Shown piece by piece: positions 16,136 to 25,536 of a stretch of DNA of 47,701 bases. Numbering within the stretch: position 1 is the stretch's first letter; every line of letters starts with the position of its first letter. Both the position numbers and the translations under genes were made by a program. The DNA is from Actinomycetota bacterium (GTDB lineage Bacteria > Actinomycetota > Actinomycetes > S36-B12): positions 1 to 47,701 of the forward strand of contig VGBQ01000001.1 of NCBI GenBank assembly GCA_016870425.1, in the 5' to 3' direction. A model generated the notes under the pieces. The model ran no database searches. It was not told the origin of the DNA and saw only the letters and a program-made list of their open reading frames with translations.

Positions 16136-16936
16136 ATGCTGGCCGCCTTCCTCCTCGCCGTGGCGGCCACGAGCGCGAGCCTGACGGCCACCCCGGCTGC
16201 AGAGGACGACGTCCGACTCGGCCTGAGCTTCGTGACCGCTCGTTATGCCGAGCTCCCGGGCGGGTATGCGCCGTACAGCGATCTGAGCAATATCTACGGC
16301 ACCGGGAGCATCATCGGCCTCACCATCTCCTGCCAGGGGTCATCGGTCGCATGCGATATGGCGCGGCCGGTCCAGCTGCAGGTGACGCGTGGCGCGAAGA
16401 CCACGACCGTGCGCTCGGGCACTTACGGGGAGTTCTACAAGTCGATCAACGCGTGGGAGGACTACCGAGAACTCAAGCGGATCTACCCCACGGTCGACAC
16501 GACGCGTCCGGGACGGGTCTCCTACCGATGGCATATGCCGGCGTGGGGAGACCTTCCGGCGGTGACGTCAAACCCTGCCGACTTCCGGATCCGCTGGGCG
16601 ACCAAGGTGCGCGTGACCGTCACCAACGGCAGATGGGAGCCCTACGGCTGGATCCAGGGCCTCCTGCACTACTGCGTGCGCCGCACCAGCGACAGGGTGC
16701 CGATGATCACGCTGCGCATCTCCCCTCGCGAGGCCGGCCGTGAGGGATTCTACGAATACGTGGAGGGAGATCGCGTCGTCGCCGAGCGGCTGCTCTCGAC
16801 CGCGCGCGGGACATTCCGCTTCCCCGGGCCGAAGGACCGCATGGACATCCGCATCATCCGCGTGATGGCGACATCGACCCACTCGGGATTCAGCATCAAC
16901 TTCGACTTCTGCACGCCGGGCGTCACCGGACCGTAG
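16136..16936 (+). CDS. secreted protein of unknown function
   Basis: A 266-residue protein, not recognised. The N-terminus MLAAFLLAVAATSASLTATP is a signal peptide with no basic n-region, and a GGAGGG stretch lies about 10 bases before the ATG. The mature part is rich in Tyr, Trp and Arg with alternating strands (AYRE-type segment INAWEDYRELKRIYPT, RISPREAGREGFYEYV) and has four cysteines (in TISCQ, VACDM, HYCVRR and FDFCTPG), which could form two disulfides. The next gene follows after 10 bases, so the two form an operon of exported proteins. Confidence 0.7.
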   Translation: MLAAFLLAVAATSASLTATPAAEDDVRLGLSFVTARYAELPGGYAPYSDLSNIYGTGSIIGLTISCQGSSVACDMARPVQLQVTRGAKTTTVRSGTYGEFYKSINAWEDYRELKRIYPTVDTTRPGRVSYRWHMPAWGDLPAVTSNPADFRIRWATKVRVTVTNGRWEPYGWIQGLLHYCVRRTSDRVPMITLRISPREAGREGFYEYVEGDRVVAERLLSTARGTFRFPGPKDRMDIRIIRVMATSTHSGFSINFDFCTPGVTGP

Positions 16937-16946
16937 GGAGAGGGCC

Positions 16947-17921
16947 ATGAAGCGAGGTGTCGTCGTCGCCGTCGCGACGGCCGCGGTCGCCGTAAGCGGC
17001 GCGCTCGGATCCAGCGCCGCGGCGACTCCGACCGGGGGCGCGGGAGCGCGCATCCCCGCGCCGGACTTCGGGAGTTTCGTCGAGGAGGACTCACTCCATT
17101 CCCCGAAACCCCGCTCATCCAGGGCCTGGAGCGAGCCCGACTGGTGCGCGAAGCGCGCGCCGCTCGGCGACCTGGCACGCTCCTACGACCCGCGCGACCC
17201 GCGGCCGACCCTCCTGGAGATCGCGAAGCGGAGATACCCGCCCGCCGTACCCCTGATCGAGGCAGCCCCCGACGACCGCCTGAGGTACTGGCTCCGCCCG
17301 CTCCCCGGCAAGAAGAACGACCTGAAGAGCGTGGTGTCGCTCTTTGCGAACGTCGTGCACGAGGAGGGACACGCGCTGACATGGCCCGGTGCGAATCCGC
17401 CCAGCGTCTTCGCCTACCGGATAGTGGACGACAGCAGCGTCGTGCTCGTGCCGGGGGTCGAGGCCTATCCGCGCTCGCAGATCCTGCGGCGGCACCCCAG
17501 TCCCGCGACCGACCCCTATGCCAAGGCCTATCTCGAGGGGCCCATGGGCGGCCAGGACATCGAGATGCTCACCGAGGAATTCGTGCAGTACGTCCACTCC
17601 CTGGCTTCGGGATTCTGCGCCTACGACGTGCCGAGCAACACGCGCGTGAGCTATCGCGACGGCGTGCTGACGCACATGTGGTGGATGCAGATGTATCTCG
17701 CGGTGGGCCGCAAGCACCACCCTCAGGACTATCGGGCGATCCTGGCCAACAAGGCTCTCGTCACCGTGATCATCGACACGTGGCGGCGCGCGGAGCACTG
17801 GCTGGCCAAGACCCGCGGCACCAACTACGGCATCGACGACGCGGCACTGCTCGCGCGGGTCTCGAGGCCGGCGAACAAGGCCGAGATCGACCGGCTGCGA
17901 CGCGCACTGCACCAGGGCTAG
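16947..17921 (+). CDS. exported protein with HEEGH motif, possible zinc peptidase
   Basis: A 324-residue exported protein. ATG 16947 follows GGGAGAGGGCC by a short gap; MKRGVVVAVATAAVAVSGAL to SSAAA is a signal peptide. SLFANVVHEEGHALTWPG (around residues 130-147) fits the HExxH zinc peptidase signature, and MLTEEFVQYVHSLASG about 70 residues later could give the third glutamate ligand, as in gluzincins. The C-terminal part is helical with many Trp, Tyr and His residues. I do not recognise the family, and the zinc peptidase call rests on these motifs alone. Confidence 0.55.
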   Translation: MKRGVVVAVATAAVAVSGALGSSAAATPTGGAGARIPAPDFGSFVEEDSLHSPKPRSSRAWSEPDWCAKRAPLGDLARSYDPRDPRPTLLEIAKRRYPPAVPLIEAAPDDRLRYWLRPLPGKKNDLKSVVSLFANVVHEEGHALTWPGANPPSVFAYRIVDDSSVVLVPGVEAYPRSQILRRHPSPATDPYAKAYLEGPMGGQDIEMLTEEFVQYVHSLASGFCAYDVPSNTRVSYRDGVLTHMWWMQMYLAVGRKHHPQDYRAILANKALVTVIIDTWRRAEHWLAKTRGTNYGIDDAALLARVSRPANKAEIDRLRRALHQG

Positions 17922-17936
17922 CCGCCCCGGCAGCGC

Positions 17937-18571
17937 TCAGACGACGAGCGTCATGAGGTGGTCATGGCGCGCGACGAGGGTGTCGTAGTCGGCCACCGCC
18001 GTGGGCGCCCCGGGAATCACCTGACGCAACTCCGCATGGATCTGGCCGTGGGGCTGCGCTCATCCGCTCGCGTGCGGAAGGGCGTGCCGCTCAGCGCCAG
18101 TCGCCGCTTCGCCGTGTCGAAGGCCTCGCGCAGGCCATCGCCCCAGGTCAGGCCGTCGCCGGCGTGATGGACCTCATCCATGATGATCCGGCTGGGCCGC
18201 GTCTCCGCGCGGTTGCGATGGAGCATCGGCTTGGCGGCCACCCGGGCGTATGTCGCGACATAGCCCTGCGTGCCCTCGCGCACGGGGCCGACCGAGTTCG
18301 GCAGGTCTGGGTCGAGCCACAGACCGAGCGCGGAGGCCGCATCGGCCCACTGGCCGCGCAGGTGGTCGGTCGGCACCACGACGACCACGCGATGCACGAG
18401 GCGCTGCGCGAGCAGCCGTCCGGCCAGCGTGAGGGCGAAGGTGGTCTTGCCCGAGCCAGGTGTCGCCGTCACGAGGAAGTCGCGGGCATCGGCATCGGCG
18501 TAGCGGCGCAGCGCGCGCACCTGCCACTGCCGCAGGTACGGCGAGCCGGTGGCCTGGGCGAGTGCGGTCAT
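17937..18571 (-). pseudogene. superfamily 2 helicase with large internal deletion
   Basis: ATG 18571 begins an N-terminal helicase domain: YLRQWQVRALRRY (Q-like motif), ATPGSGKT (Walker A), VVVVVPTDHLRGQWADAA (motif Ia), RIIMDEVHHAGD (motif II) and ALSGTPFRTRAD (motif III). The frame then runs into RSPTARSMRSCVR and stops at 18017. A second frame from about 18050 reads HAELRQVIPGAPTAV and DTLVARHDHLMTLVV, then stops at 17937, and looks like the true C-terminal end. The whole second helicase domain, several hundred residues, is missing between the two, and they are out of frame. A deletion relic. Confidence 0.75.
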
Positions 18572-18625
18572 GGGAGGACGACCCTGACACAGGCGCGTGG
18601 CGCGCCGCCGAAACGGCACGCCGAC

Positions 18626-18687
18626 GCCTCACAAGCTCCCGCGTGGCTCCACCATGTGGCGCATGGGACTGTCGATACTTGTGAGGC
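18626..18687. repeat. 10-bp inverted repeat between divergent genes
   Basis: GCCTCACAAG (18626-18635) and CTTGTGAGGC (18678-18687) are exact reverse complements with 42 bases between them. They lie between the start of the broken helicase gene (minus) and the CapA-like gene (plus). An operator pair or an mRNA leader structure are both possible; it follows no gene, so it is not a terminator. Confidence 0.45.
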
Positions 18688-18780
18688 ATGGGGAGGCATG
18701 CGGCCGACGGCCGAGCGGCGTCGTCGTCCGCGCGGCCACCCCGCCCCGGCCGCCCCCGCCACGCGGCTCGGGCATGGCGG

Positions 18781-20088
18781 ATGCCACGCCGACGCGACCT
18801 CGCTGCGCTCGGCGCCATGAGCCTGCTCACGGGCCTCGTCGTGGGATGGCACCCTCCCTTCCTCCTCGGCGGCACCTCACCCGCCGCGGCTAGCACGCCG
18901 AGTGGATCCCCCTCCGCCGAAGCGCCCGCCGAGCACACCCAGGGCACGCCCACGGACGAGACGATTTCGGCGGACACGATTTCGGCGGACACGACTCCGG
19001 CAGACGCCACCGCACAGGACTTCGACATGGCCGAGGTGGTCGCCGCCGTCGTCGGCACCGAGTCGGCCGTCTTCATCCCCGAGGACGAGCGGCGCACCAT
19101 CACCATCGCCGGGGTCGGCGACATCCTGGTGCACAAGGAGATCATCGGCCAGGCGCTGGAGGACGGTGGCGGCTCCGTCGACTTCCGCGCGCAGCTTGAG
19201 GGCATCCGTCCGCTCGTCGAGTCGGCAGACCTGGCGATCTGCCACATGGAGTATCCGCTCGGCAGCACCGAGGGTCCGTGGACGGCATGGCCCGACCTGC
19301 CCAACTCACCGCCGCAGGTCGCCCAGGCGGTGGCCGACATCGGATTCGACGCCTGCTCCACCGCGAGCAACCACACCCTGGACCAGGGCTTCGACGGCGT
19401 GGTGAGCACGATCGCGGGGCTGGAGGACGCCGGGCTTGCCCATGCGGGGTCAGCCGCCAGCGAGGCCGACGCCGAGCGCATCACGATCATCGACGTCCAG
19501 GGAGTGCCCGTCGCACTACTGTCCTACACGTACGGCTTCAATGGCATCCCCCGGCCCTACGACTGGTGCTGTGATCTCATCGAGCCGGGCGTCATCGCGG
19601 CCGAGGCCCAGCGCGCACGCGATGCTGGTGCCCGGCTGGTGGTCGTCGCGCTGCACCACGGTGAGGAGGGCACCGCGCCACCGACGCAGGCCCAGCTCGA
19701 CGTCGTGCAGGAACTCGCGGATTCGGGCGTGGTGGATCTCGTGCTCGGCCACCACGCACACGTGGTGCAGCCGGTCAGCCGCGTCGGGGACATGTGGGTT
19801 GCATACGGCCACGGCAACCTGCTGTCGGCGCAGTCGCGCAGGGATCCGCGCTCAGGAGACGGCCTCCTCACGACCTTCACCTTCGCTGAGCAGGCCGATG
19901 GATCCTTCGTCGGCATCGATGCGGTCGGCTACGCGCTCATCAACCACGACTTCCCCTTCCGCGTGATGCCGGTGACGGCGTACGACGAGACCGGCGGTCG
20001 TGCGGACGCCACCTGGTCCAGGGTCAGCGAGCAGGTGCTGCTCCCCGGCGACACCAGCGGCTTCCGGCTCGAGCGCTTCACCGGCTAG
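18781..20088 (+). CDS. CapA-family poly-gamma-glutamate synthesis-like protein
   Basis: About 435 residues from ATG 18781. A basic N-terminus and one membrane or signal segment (LAALGAMSLLTGLVVGW) are followed by a Ser/Thr/Ala linker with a 15-base tandem repeat (ISADT, ISADT, TPADA). The PGA_cap domain (about 105-400) has TIAGVGDILVHKEII, DLAICHMEYPLG, ACSTASNHTLDQGF, VVVALHHGEE and LVLGHHAHVVQPV, with the metal-binding Asp, Asn and His residues expected of this calcineurin-like family. Members act on envelope polymers, but the exact reaction is unknown. Longer in-frame starts to 18688 exist, but the upstream part is proline- and arginine-rich and overlaps the inverted-repeat region. Confidence 0.8.
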   Translation: MPRRRDLAALGAMSLLTGLVVGWHPPFLLGGTSPAAASTPSGSPSAEAPAEHTQGTPTDETISADTISADTTPADATAQDFDMAEVVAAVVGTESAVFIPEDERRTITIAGVGDILVHKEIIGQALEDGGGSVDFRAQLEGIRPLVESADLAICHMEYPLGSTEGPWTAWPDLPNSPPQVAQAVADIGFDACSTASNHTLDQGFDGVVSTIAGLEDAGLAHAGSAASEADAERITIIDVQGVPVALLSYTYGFNGIPRPYDWCCDLIEPGVIAAEAQRARDAGARLVVVALHHGEEGTAPPTQAQLDVVQELADSGVVDLVLGHHAHVVQPVSRVGDMWVAYGHGNLLSAQSRRDPRSGDGLLTTFTFAEQADGSFVGIDAVGYALINHDFPFRVMPVTAYDETGGRADATWSRVSEQVLLPGDTSGFRLERFTG

Positions 20089-20105
20089 CCGCAGATGATC
20101 CGGCC

Positions 20106-23100
20106 CTAGGCCAGCACGCCCTTGCGGTCGTAGAGCACCTTGGCGAAGGGCTTGGGATCCTTCAGGACGATGTACTCCGTGCCCGTCACGCTCACGCGGA
20201 CGGCCGGACTTGACGAGGCGAGACTTGCCCGCGGGAAGAGCGTGCACTGCGATCCGGAGCCGTCGGCCAGAGCCTCCGACAGTGTGCCCAGGCACATGTC
20301 GACGGCCAGGCTGCCGCGGACCTTGTAGACCACCGCATCAAAGACGCCGCCGGCCTTCAGGGCGAGTTGTGTCACGACGAAGTCCTGCATCTGCAGTCGT
20401 CCCGAGCCCTCGATGCTGTAGGTGCCGAACTTCTCCAGATCGAGAGTGACCCTGACGGATGTCGACATCTCGACGAAGAGCTGGTTGCTTGCCGACTCCT
20501 TGCCCGCAACGGGAATGCTCGCCGTGACAGTGATGGGGTCCAGCGCGATGTCGACGGGCCCGAGCTTTGCCTGGGACCGCCCCGTGAGATTGACAGTGAA
20601 TCGATCACGCAGCTGCTTCACGTCTCCCTTGACCGACGCGAGTACGCCGAAACCGGACTTCACGTCGCCGATTTCGATCGCGCCATCGATCGTCACATCG
20701 AACTTGTCGCTGCCCGTGTCGATGTCGAGCGTGACCTGGGGTCCGCCGATGCCCTCGTGGCTGCGGAACCCCACGACGCCGTACAGGTCGAGCCGGTCCA
20801 TCTCGATCACGGCATCGATGCGCACGCCAGCGCTATCGATCTGCAGGCCTGCCGCGGCCTGGAAGGGCGAACCCAGCAGCGAGCCCTGCACGGCAAAGGC
20901 CCAGCCCGCGGGGATCTGCTGGATGCGACGCCCGTCCGGCACAGCGCAGCCGACCGGCGCAAGGACGAGCCGGAAGTAGTGGCCCGTTACCAGTCCCTGG
21001 CCGCCGAGATCGACGACGGGGTCGCCGCCATCCGATCCGACGCGGAACTCAAGGCATGGTCGCGCGAGCTCGAGGTTGGCCGCGAGCGCGACGGGGGATC
21101 CGGGCAGCAGGCCGATGGATGAGCCCCATCCGTCGGGGAGCGTGACGTCGGCGTTGAGCGCCACGGAGGGCGTGCCCGTGACGAGGTCGATGGCGGCGCT
21201 GGCCGAGAGGCGGCGGAGCGTCAAGCCCCTCACGCCGAAGGCATCGTTGACCTGTCCGGAAGGAATGCCGGCCTGCAGCTGGATGCGCAGGGACGTGCCG
21301 ACCGTGTAGCCCACGCCGATGCGCACTTCAAGCGGCGTCGACGACGCCGGCACGACACCAGATCCCTCCATCTCCAGCGTGCCCGTCCCGAAGAAGTAGC
21401 CGTCGAATCCCGGTGCGGGGCCCGCGAGCCGGACATCGAGCCCGAAGCCCAGCTGCCCCACGGTGAGCGCGGCACCCTCGCCGCGGTAGAGGTCGATATC
21501 GTTGTCGGCGTTGTAGGCGACGGTGAAGTGCGCCTCCTGCAGGTCCTCGCTGATATCGGCTTCGAAGGTCACGCCGCGTCCGGGGATCCCGAAGCGCTCC
21601 TTCATCGTGTCGGGGAAGACGAATCCGCCGTTCATGATGAGCCGGTTGGCCTCGATGGTGTCTTTGCCGTCGACGGTGGCACCGGCAGGGAAGGTGGTGA
21701 AGGAGACCCGGGGCGTCACCGCCTTGAGTCCGCCGCCGATGTCGATCGTCTCCCCGCTGCCCCAGATGCACAGGCCGCGCGCGTCGCTTTGCACGTGGAG
21801 GCGGTACTCCTTGGTAAGGATTCTGGCGGTGCCGGCGAAGCGCACGGTGATGCCCGGCTCCTCGGCCGGCTTGGTGCCGCGCGGCACGCAGGAGGTCGGA
21901 GCGCCCCGGCTGATGACCACGCGTACGTCGGTCAGCTGCATCTCGTCGGGACCGATCTGCAGGTCGCTCGCACCGCTGGTGAAGACGAAGTCCAGGGTCG
22001 CCAGGTTGACATCGGCGCGAGCGGTGAAGGTGGTGGGACGCGGATTGCCGGGCAGGAGGGCCTCGACCTCCGCGGTGATGAAGAACTTGATCTCGTCGAG
22101 CCGGCAGTCAGGGCCTGTGTCATCTGCAGGACAGGCGTTGGTCAGCGTAGGGGTGAGGCTCTTCACGGTGACGGCGTCTCCGAGTGCGAGGCCATCGAGC
22201 GTCCCCGTGACGGACATGGTCAGCGATGCGTCGCCTTCCCCCGGGCGCGACTGAATGCTGCCGCGCAGTGCCCGCAGGACCGCGCCGTCTCCGAGATCCC
22301 AGGGCGCGGAGTCTGCGATCGACAATTCCCAGTCGTCGGTGGCTCGGTAACCGCCCTCGAGCGTGACGCCGTACGCCCGCGACTCACCCACGGACACGGC
22401 AGCGGTGGCAGCCAGCGCGATGCCCTCGGTCGACCAGTTGATGGAGGCACTTCCCAGCCGCAGGCCCCCGAGGAGCTCGCACTCGGGAGCCTGCCAGCCG
22501 CCCTCGCACGTGATGGGCAGGCGGAGGGAGTAGGTGTCGTCCTCCAGATTGGCGGAGCCCGTCCCGGAGGCCGTGATGAGCCCTCCGCGCGATGTCTCAC
22601 CGAGGGCGAGATTCGCGACGGTCGCGGACACGCGGGCGACCTCATCGCCGGCGATGTCCATCGTCACGACCACCGTGCCGCGCGCACCCTGAGGCCCCGG
22701 TGGAGCCTGCGCCGCCTGGGTGAGCCGGACGGAGAGGTCCTCGGCGAAGTCGATGCGGGCCGCGTCCGCGGGCACATCCCAGCCCGAAGGGAGCGCGAGG
22801 ACGAGCGCGAGGGGGCTCACGGCTGGCTCGCCCTTGACGGAGACGGGCTCGAACGTCGCCGAACCCACGAGCGCGCCGAGCGCGTCTCCGCGCAGGGGCG
22901 CCGTGAACTCACCGGAGACATCGAGTCCGATCGCATCCGTCAGTTCATTGGAGAAGGTGGAATTCACCGTCACCCGTGCGCGCGAGACGGTGAGGCCGTC
23001 CGCGGTCAGTCGCGCAGTGACACCGGCCAGTCGCACGCTCGCGGACTGCACGATCACGGCTCGGGTGATGTCGATGCCTCCCTCACCGGTGCATCGCCCC

Positions 23101-24538
23101 CCCCATCGAACGTGGCCGCATCGATGAGGGCCTCGTCGTAGCGGAAGCTCAAGCGCTGACTGCCCCCGGTGCCCATCGGCACGGCGTAGGCGCCCGTGTC
23201 GGAGCCCTCCTGACCCTTGCGGATCGCTCGGGCGATGCGACAGAAGCCATCGGCATCGCGCGGGCTCGCCTGGCGGGTCGTGCTGAGTCGAGCTGTGGCC
23301 GCCTGGGGCGCGACGGCGATCAGCACATGCTGGGCCTGCGAGACGACGCCGGAGGGCAGGGTCACGCGCGCCGTGACCAGGAGCGTGGCACCGGGACGTC
23401 GCGGTGCACTCACCGTGACTGCGTCTCCCCTGCCGATCGATCGATCCGCGATCGCCCAGGAGACCGTGCCGCGCCCCGCGTCCGCACCCTGTGCCGTGAG
23501 AGTGACGCGACTGCCTGCCCGCGCCGTGAGTGGACCCGCCACGCGCAGATCCCGGCGATCCTCGATGCGCAGCGACCCGCGCAGCGGCGAGAGTGTCGTG
23601 GCCGCGGCCAGGGCCGCCTCCGTCGGGGCCGCCGCCGTGAGCGTGCCCAGCAGGCGGTCCCCGCGCACCAGGATGCTGACGCGCCGTTCGATGACCTGGC
23701 CCTGAGCGATGACGCGCGCGGCGAACTCATAGCGCTGCCGGGCGGGCACACGCGTCAACTCGACCACCTGCTGAGTGCTGGCGGCGACCCCCTCGACGCT
23801 GCGCGGAGACAGGAAGCGCACAGGGGGCCCGCCGACCTGTCGCCAGGTCACCGTGGCGTACTGCCCCTGGAGCTGGCCGATGTCCGCCCGCAGCGAGATC
23901 TGCCGCGACTGCCGGGGGCCGTTGCGGAAGGCGGTGATGGTCGGTGAGCTGGAGGTGACGCGCAGTGTCGCCCGGGGGTAGACCGGCACCGTCCCCTGGT
24001 CGCCGACGGTCCAGTCGCCGAACTCCCGCGGGGCTCCGGACCAGCGAGCCCACGCGCGAATGCGCGCGACGTCGGAGTCGAAGGACTCCGCGATGTCCAG
24101 TGCCGCCAGGATGCGCGGCGGATCCTCGTCGCGCTCGACGCTGCCGCGCAACCGGCAGGTGGCCGACGCACGATCCGCGTCGATACGGCAGCGCCAGCGC
24201 TCGCCCCGGACCTTGTCGAGCGCGGTGCCCGACGGTGCGGCAATGCGCACCTGCAGGCCCTGCACGCGGGGGGTCTGGCGGGCGGTGCTGGCCAGGACGA
24301 CCTCGAAGGTGCCCCTACCTCCGGGACGGCCGGGCGAGACGGACTGCGCCGCCACGGAGAGTTGCGGCGGCGCGGAGAGCAGCCCGTCGATGACGGTAGC
24401 GGTCCTGGCCGCCGGCACGGGCGAAGGCGCAGCGGACGGGGTTGCGGCGGACGCGGGTGGCGCGACGAGGCTGCCCGCGGCGAGGCCCGCGCACGCGATG
24501 ACGGCGCCGAGGCCTGAGCCCATCGGGTACCTCACCAT
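20106..24538 (-). CDS. giant secreted beta-rich protein split by an 8-G frameshift
   Basis: Two abutting minus frames form one protein. The first (24538 to 23054, 494 residues) has a signal peptide (SGLGAVIACAGLAAGSL to PPASAA) and PKD/REJ-like strands such as ATVTWRQVGGPPVRFLS. The second (to 20106, 983 residues) has no ribosome binding site or signal peptide and would start at GTG 23057 inside the first stop. The second frame is open upstream as EGGIDITRAVIVQ, and reaches the first frame at a run of eight Gs (plus strand 23097-23104). Nine or six Gs would restore one frame of 1,477 or 1,476 residues, passing through TFDGGGRCTGEGGIDI. The second part is beta-strand rich with few cysteines and no recognised domain. 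Sequencing error, phase variation and slippage are all possible. Confidence 0.7.
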
Positions 24539-24635
24539 GCCCGACCCTTCGCCGCTGGCCCGGAGTGGGCCGTGCCCCAGTGGGGACGGCGTCCACTATG
24601 GCACGGTGGCGGCGCCCTTCGCCCGGCCAGCGAAC

Positions 24636-24683
24636 CCGGTCGATCAGGGCCCGCTCCGCTGGCGGGGGACCCTGATCGACCGG
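24636..24683 (-). terminator. bipartite hairpin terminator
   Basis: CCGGTCGATCAGGG (24636-24649) pairs perfectly with CCCTGATCGACCGG (24670-24683). Directly inside, CCCGC (24650-24654) pairs with GCGGG (24662-24666), leaving a GGA bulge and a 7-base loop. On the minus strand it begins six bases after the stop at 24690. No U-run. Confidence 0.7.
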
Positions 24684-24689
24684 AATCGC

Positions 24690-25247
24690 CTACTGCAGCA
24701 GGAGCGTGGCGCCGGAGCCGATGCGCATGCCCTCGCTGAAGGCGTGAGTGCCAAGAGCGGAGTTGAGCAGGCCCGCCGCCCCCGGAGCCAGCTTGACCGT
24801 GAAGGTCGTCGTGCTGCCGGAGGTCTTTGCGTTGGTCAGCGTGAAGATCGTGTACTTGCCCAGGTCGGTGTCGGTGGCGTAGACGCGCCCCTTGAGCGTG
24901 CCGGCCCCAAGATTGGCCGTGAGGTTGGACACGACCACGGTGCGCCAGCCCATCGCGCCGTTGTGCGAGATGAAGAGCTCACCCAGATGCGACGCCTTGC
25001 CGTTCTTGACGTCCGAGATCGGGAAGGACAGGGCGAGTTTGCCCGGGGGCAGGATGGTGCTTCCGCCCGGATCCTCGCCGTTGACGGTGATGTTGGACTT
25101 CAGGAGCGCCTCCGTCACACCCGCGTTGACGCGGATGGCCGTGAGGCCGAGGGTCTTGCTCTGGTCTGCCCACGCCGCGGTGGCTGTCGGCACGAGGAAT
25201 GCCGCGGCCAGCCCGACCGTGGCCGCGATCCCGATGAGCTTCTTCGT
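24690..25247 (-). CDS. secreted protein with apparent ACG start codon
   Basis: A 185-residue exported protein, not recognised. The N-terminus encoded from 25247 is a perfect signal peptide, (M)KKLIGIAATVGLAAAFLV to TATAAWA, but its first codon is ACG. GGAAGGA (25254-25260, read on minus) lies six bases before it, the normal distance. No ATG, GTG or TTG fits: the next in-frame one upstream, GTG 25382, lies inside the neighbouring gene. Either translation starts at ACG, or this strain has a T-to-C change that weakens the gene. The mature part is strand-rich: TVVVSNLTANLGAGTLKG, GKYTIFTLTNAKTSG. A TAGGGT (25304-25309) is a possible -10. Confidence 0.7.
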   Translation of the reverse strand, partial: TKKLIGIAATVGLAAAFLVPTATAAWADQSKTLGLTAIRVNAGVTEALLKSNITVNGEDPGGSTILPPGKLALSFPISDVKNGKASHLGELFISHNGAMGWRTVVVSNLTANLGAGTLKGRVYATDTDLGKYTIFTLTNAKTSGSTTTFTVKLAPGAAGLLNSALGTHAFSEGMRIGSGATLLLQ

Positions 25248-25329
25248 ATCTGGTCCTTCCCCCGCAGCGTGGACTCCGCGCCCGTTGCGCGGGCTGCTCG
25301 TCGACCCTAGGGGGACCGGGCGCCTGGCG

Positions 25330-25536
25330 CTAGGGGTCGGCAGGTGGTGGGCCCTTGGGACGCACCACCAGCACAATGACACCCGCCAGGGCGACGAGGG
25401 CGCCGAGGACGGTGTAGACCGGCTGACCGGTCATGAAGCTCTCCTCGAGGAACCCCAGCGAGATCGCCGCCCAGAAACCACCGATCATGATGAGGACCAG
25501 ACCGATGGTGCGCCGCAGCGGACTGATCTCCTTCAT
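25330..25536 (-). CDS. small two-helix membrane protein
   Basis: A 68-residue protein starting in an ATGA overlap with the stop of the upstream lipoprotein gene, so it is translationally coupled. Two membrane segments are clear: RTIGLVLIMIGGFWAAISLG (about 9-28) and VYTVLGALVALAGVIVLVV (about 40-58), followed by a short basic and proline-rich tail. Function unknown. Confidence 0.75.
   Translation of the reverse strand: MKEISPLRRTIGLVLIMIGGFWAAISLGFLEESFMTGQPVYTVLGALVALAGVIVLVVRPKGPPPADP

Noticed and set aside
25248..25382. GTG 25382 as the start of the exported protein gene
   Set aside because: It lies inside the neighbouring coupled membrane-protein gene and would bury the signal peptide behind 45 arginine- and proline-rich residues.
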